Positions 62,679 through 64,000 of a stretch of DNA of 64,000 nt are shown here, piece by piece. A program made the position numbers and the translations under genes. Position 1 is the first letter of the stretch. Every line of letters begins with the position of its first letter. The notes beneath the pieces are model-generated. The model was not told the origin of the DNA and searched no databases. It worked only from the letters and a program-made list of their open reading frames with translations. This DNA comes from Vishniacozyma victoriae (lineage: Eukaryota; Basidiomycota; Tremellomycetes; Tremellales; Bulleribasidiaceae): the NCBI GenBank assembly GCA_017654735.1, contig JADPYG010000088.1, forward strand, positions 992,001-1,056,000, given 5' to 3'.

Positions 62679-64000
62679 ATGGAAGCAAGTAAAGCACTAC
62701 AATCACTTAAAGTCCCACAATTAAAGGCGAGATGTAGAGAGGTAAGTATGCCCCCTTTTCGAATTTTTTCTACTAATGAATAGCTGAAAATACCGAATTT
62801 CTCGAAATTGTCAAAAGCTGACCTGATCGCTAAAATCCTTGAATCTACAGCTACAGCTGGGAAAAGTACTGACACGACGACGATCACTCATCCGACTGCT
62901 CAGGCAACACCTACCACTTCAGATGAGCCGAATGGCGCGAAGAAAGCTATAGGGGAGCAAGTAGGGCCGAAGATGAAGGAAGGGAATGTCAAGAAACGAA
63001 AAGCGACGGATCAAGCTGGACCGTCGAGCAAGCCTTCCGGCGAAGGAGCGGCCAAAGAAGTGGGTAAAGCTACTGAAATCCCTCGATCTCACGAAGCACC
63101 TCCCGATCCGAGTCCTGCTTCCCTTCTCAACGATTCAGCAGAATCTGCCGATGCCCCAGCTCCCCCCAAGACAAAGATCATCAAGACAAAAGAACCTGCA
63201 TCGATCAAGCCAAAAGCCATCAAGAAGACCCCTGTCCCCAATACAGCGAGCAGCAAACCGCAAGCCAAAACCAAGCCTCAAGTCATTCCCAAGCCCCGAT
63301 CGAACCCCAAGCCTCCGCTGGTCCTCAAGTCTCAAGATATCGTTCAATCTCAAACCGATCCCAAGGCTCCCACTTTCTGGAAGACCCCGACCACGACCAT
63401 CAAGTCCAAGGCCCGACCTTCTATACTGATCGCACAAGTCGCTCGTCCCCGATTCACTGGTCTTGTATCGACCAAGCCTATCGAAGTATCTACTCCAGCT
63501 GCCCGTCCCCAAGATATCGAGATTGACCTGAGCACCTCCGAACTCAGGATCAAGTTTATCGAATCTCATTTCCTCAATACCCTCTTTACTCTTCTCCATC
63601 AATATCGAGCTAAACCCATCACTTCGTCGTACCCCTGCCCACCCTCATTCAAGAATTCACCGAAATACAAACATACCTCCCATCTGGCTTTTCAAGGTTT
63701 CCACCCCGATGTCTACAATACCAAAGACGGCTTTCAGGTGGCTATACGATTCTGGATTGCGAGGATGCATTCCTATATGCAGCTTGGATCTGGTGAGGCG
63801 TGGAGCGGGAGGGCAGGAGGAATGGGAATGTTGAGACCTGATATGGCTACTTGGCCCGCTGTGGTTGATGTGGAGAAGGTGACGGAGGAAGTATGGGCAG
63901 TGGTGACTGAAGAAGACAGTGGGGAGGTCAGGTACTTGGTAATGGGTGAGATTGGGGAGGTGGTAGCTACTTCAAAGGGCATCACTGGGGATGAGGTTTT
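62679..64000 (+). CDS. SAP-domain protein (3' end cut by window edge)
   Basis: N-terminal SAP motif MEASKALQSLKVPQLKARCR, ELKIPNFSKLSKADLIAKIL across one 45-nt intron; the pattern L..LKV..LK...LKI...SKLSKADLI.KIL fits nucleic-acid-binding SAP domains. A long Lys/Ser/Pro-rich region with KKRKATDQAGPSSKPSG (nuclear-localisation-like) follows. From about 63520 more ordered sequence appears (DIEIDLSTSELRIKFIESHF, LHQYRAKPITSSYPCPPSFK, FQVAIRFWIARMHSYMQLGS). No catalytic motif seen. The frame is still open at 64000, so the C-terminus is outside. Confidence 0.65.

Overview
The window is nuclear DNA of a basidiomycete fungus, most likely a tremellomycete related to Cryptococcus, Kwoniella or Tremella. 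About 35 genes lie in 64 kb, on both strands. Nearly every gene is cut by several very short introns (mostly 38-60 nt) that usually end in a GCTGAY-type branch site a few bases before AG. The family set fits: a BRCA2/Brh2 homologue with BRC repeats, Uve1, PA28-gamma, a LTV1/RRP1 ribosome biogenesis pair, and fungal MFS, P450 and multicopper-oxidase genes. I see no transposon, CRISPR array, rRNA or tRNA gene. Gene models were spliced by eye; where I counted exon lengths (BRCA2, RAP1-like, MFS, multicopper oxidase) the frame closes exactly.

Layout. 0-7 kb: UPF3 (cut by the left edge), glutaryl-CoA dehydrogenase, the mitochondrial S-adenosylmethionine carrier, mitochondrial EF-Tu and a GCIP-like protein. 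7.5-18 kb: BRCA2/Brh2, homoserine O-acetyltransferase (MET2), V-ATPase subunit A (VMA1) and proteasome ATPase RPT1. 18-32 kb: a P450, RRP1, TIM13, LTV1, RPS27, the AIM25 scramblase, BUB3 and the Brl1/Brr6 nuclear-envelope protein. 32-41.6 kb: two poorly known proteins, ATG18, PA28-gamma, VTI1, HYM1/Mo25 and a low-complexity hypothetical. 41.8-45.5 kb: a 1052-residue BRCT plus multi-Myb protein that looks like an expanded Rap1. 45.8-64 kb: an Axl2-like cadherin-fold membrane protein, a DUF7702 membrane protein, an MFS permease, a secreted multicopper oxidase, UVE1, an MCUR1-like protein, an AGC kinase and a SAP-domain protein (cut by the right edge).

The genes are not arranged as one pathway. 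Several mitochondrial functions (GCDH, SAM carrier, EF-Tu, TIM13, AIM25, MCUR1-like, probably UVE1) and several genome-maintenance functions (BRCA2, RAP1-like, UVE1, BUB3) fall close together, but housekeeping synteny is enough to explain that. The most unusual items are the Rap1-like gene with six Myb-like repeats each split by a phase-0 intron at the same place, the BRCA2 homologue with five BRC repeats that all carry Gly where the classic motif has Ala, a duplicated convergent gene junction behind GCDH, micro-exons of 8 and 9 nt, and three introns that require GC donors.
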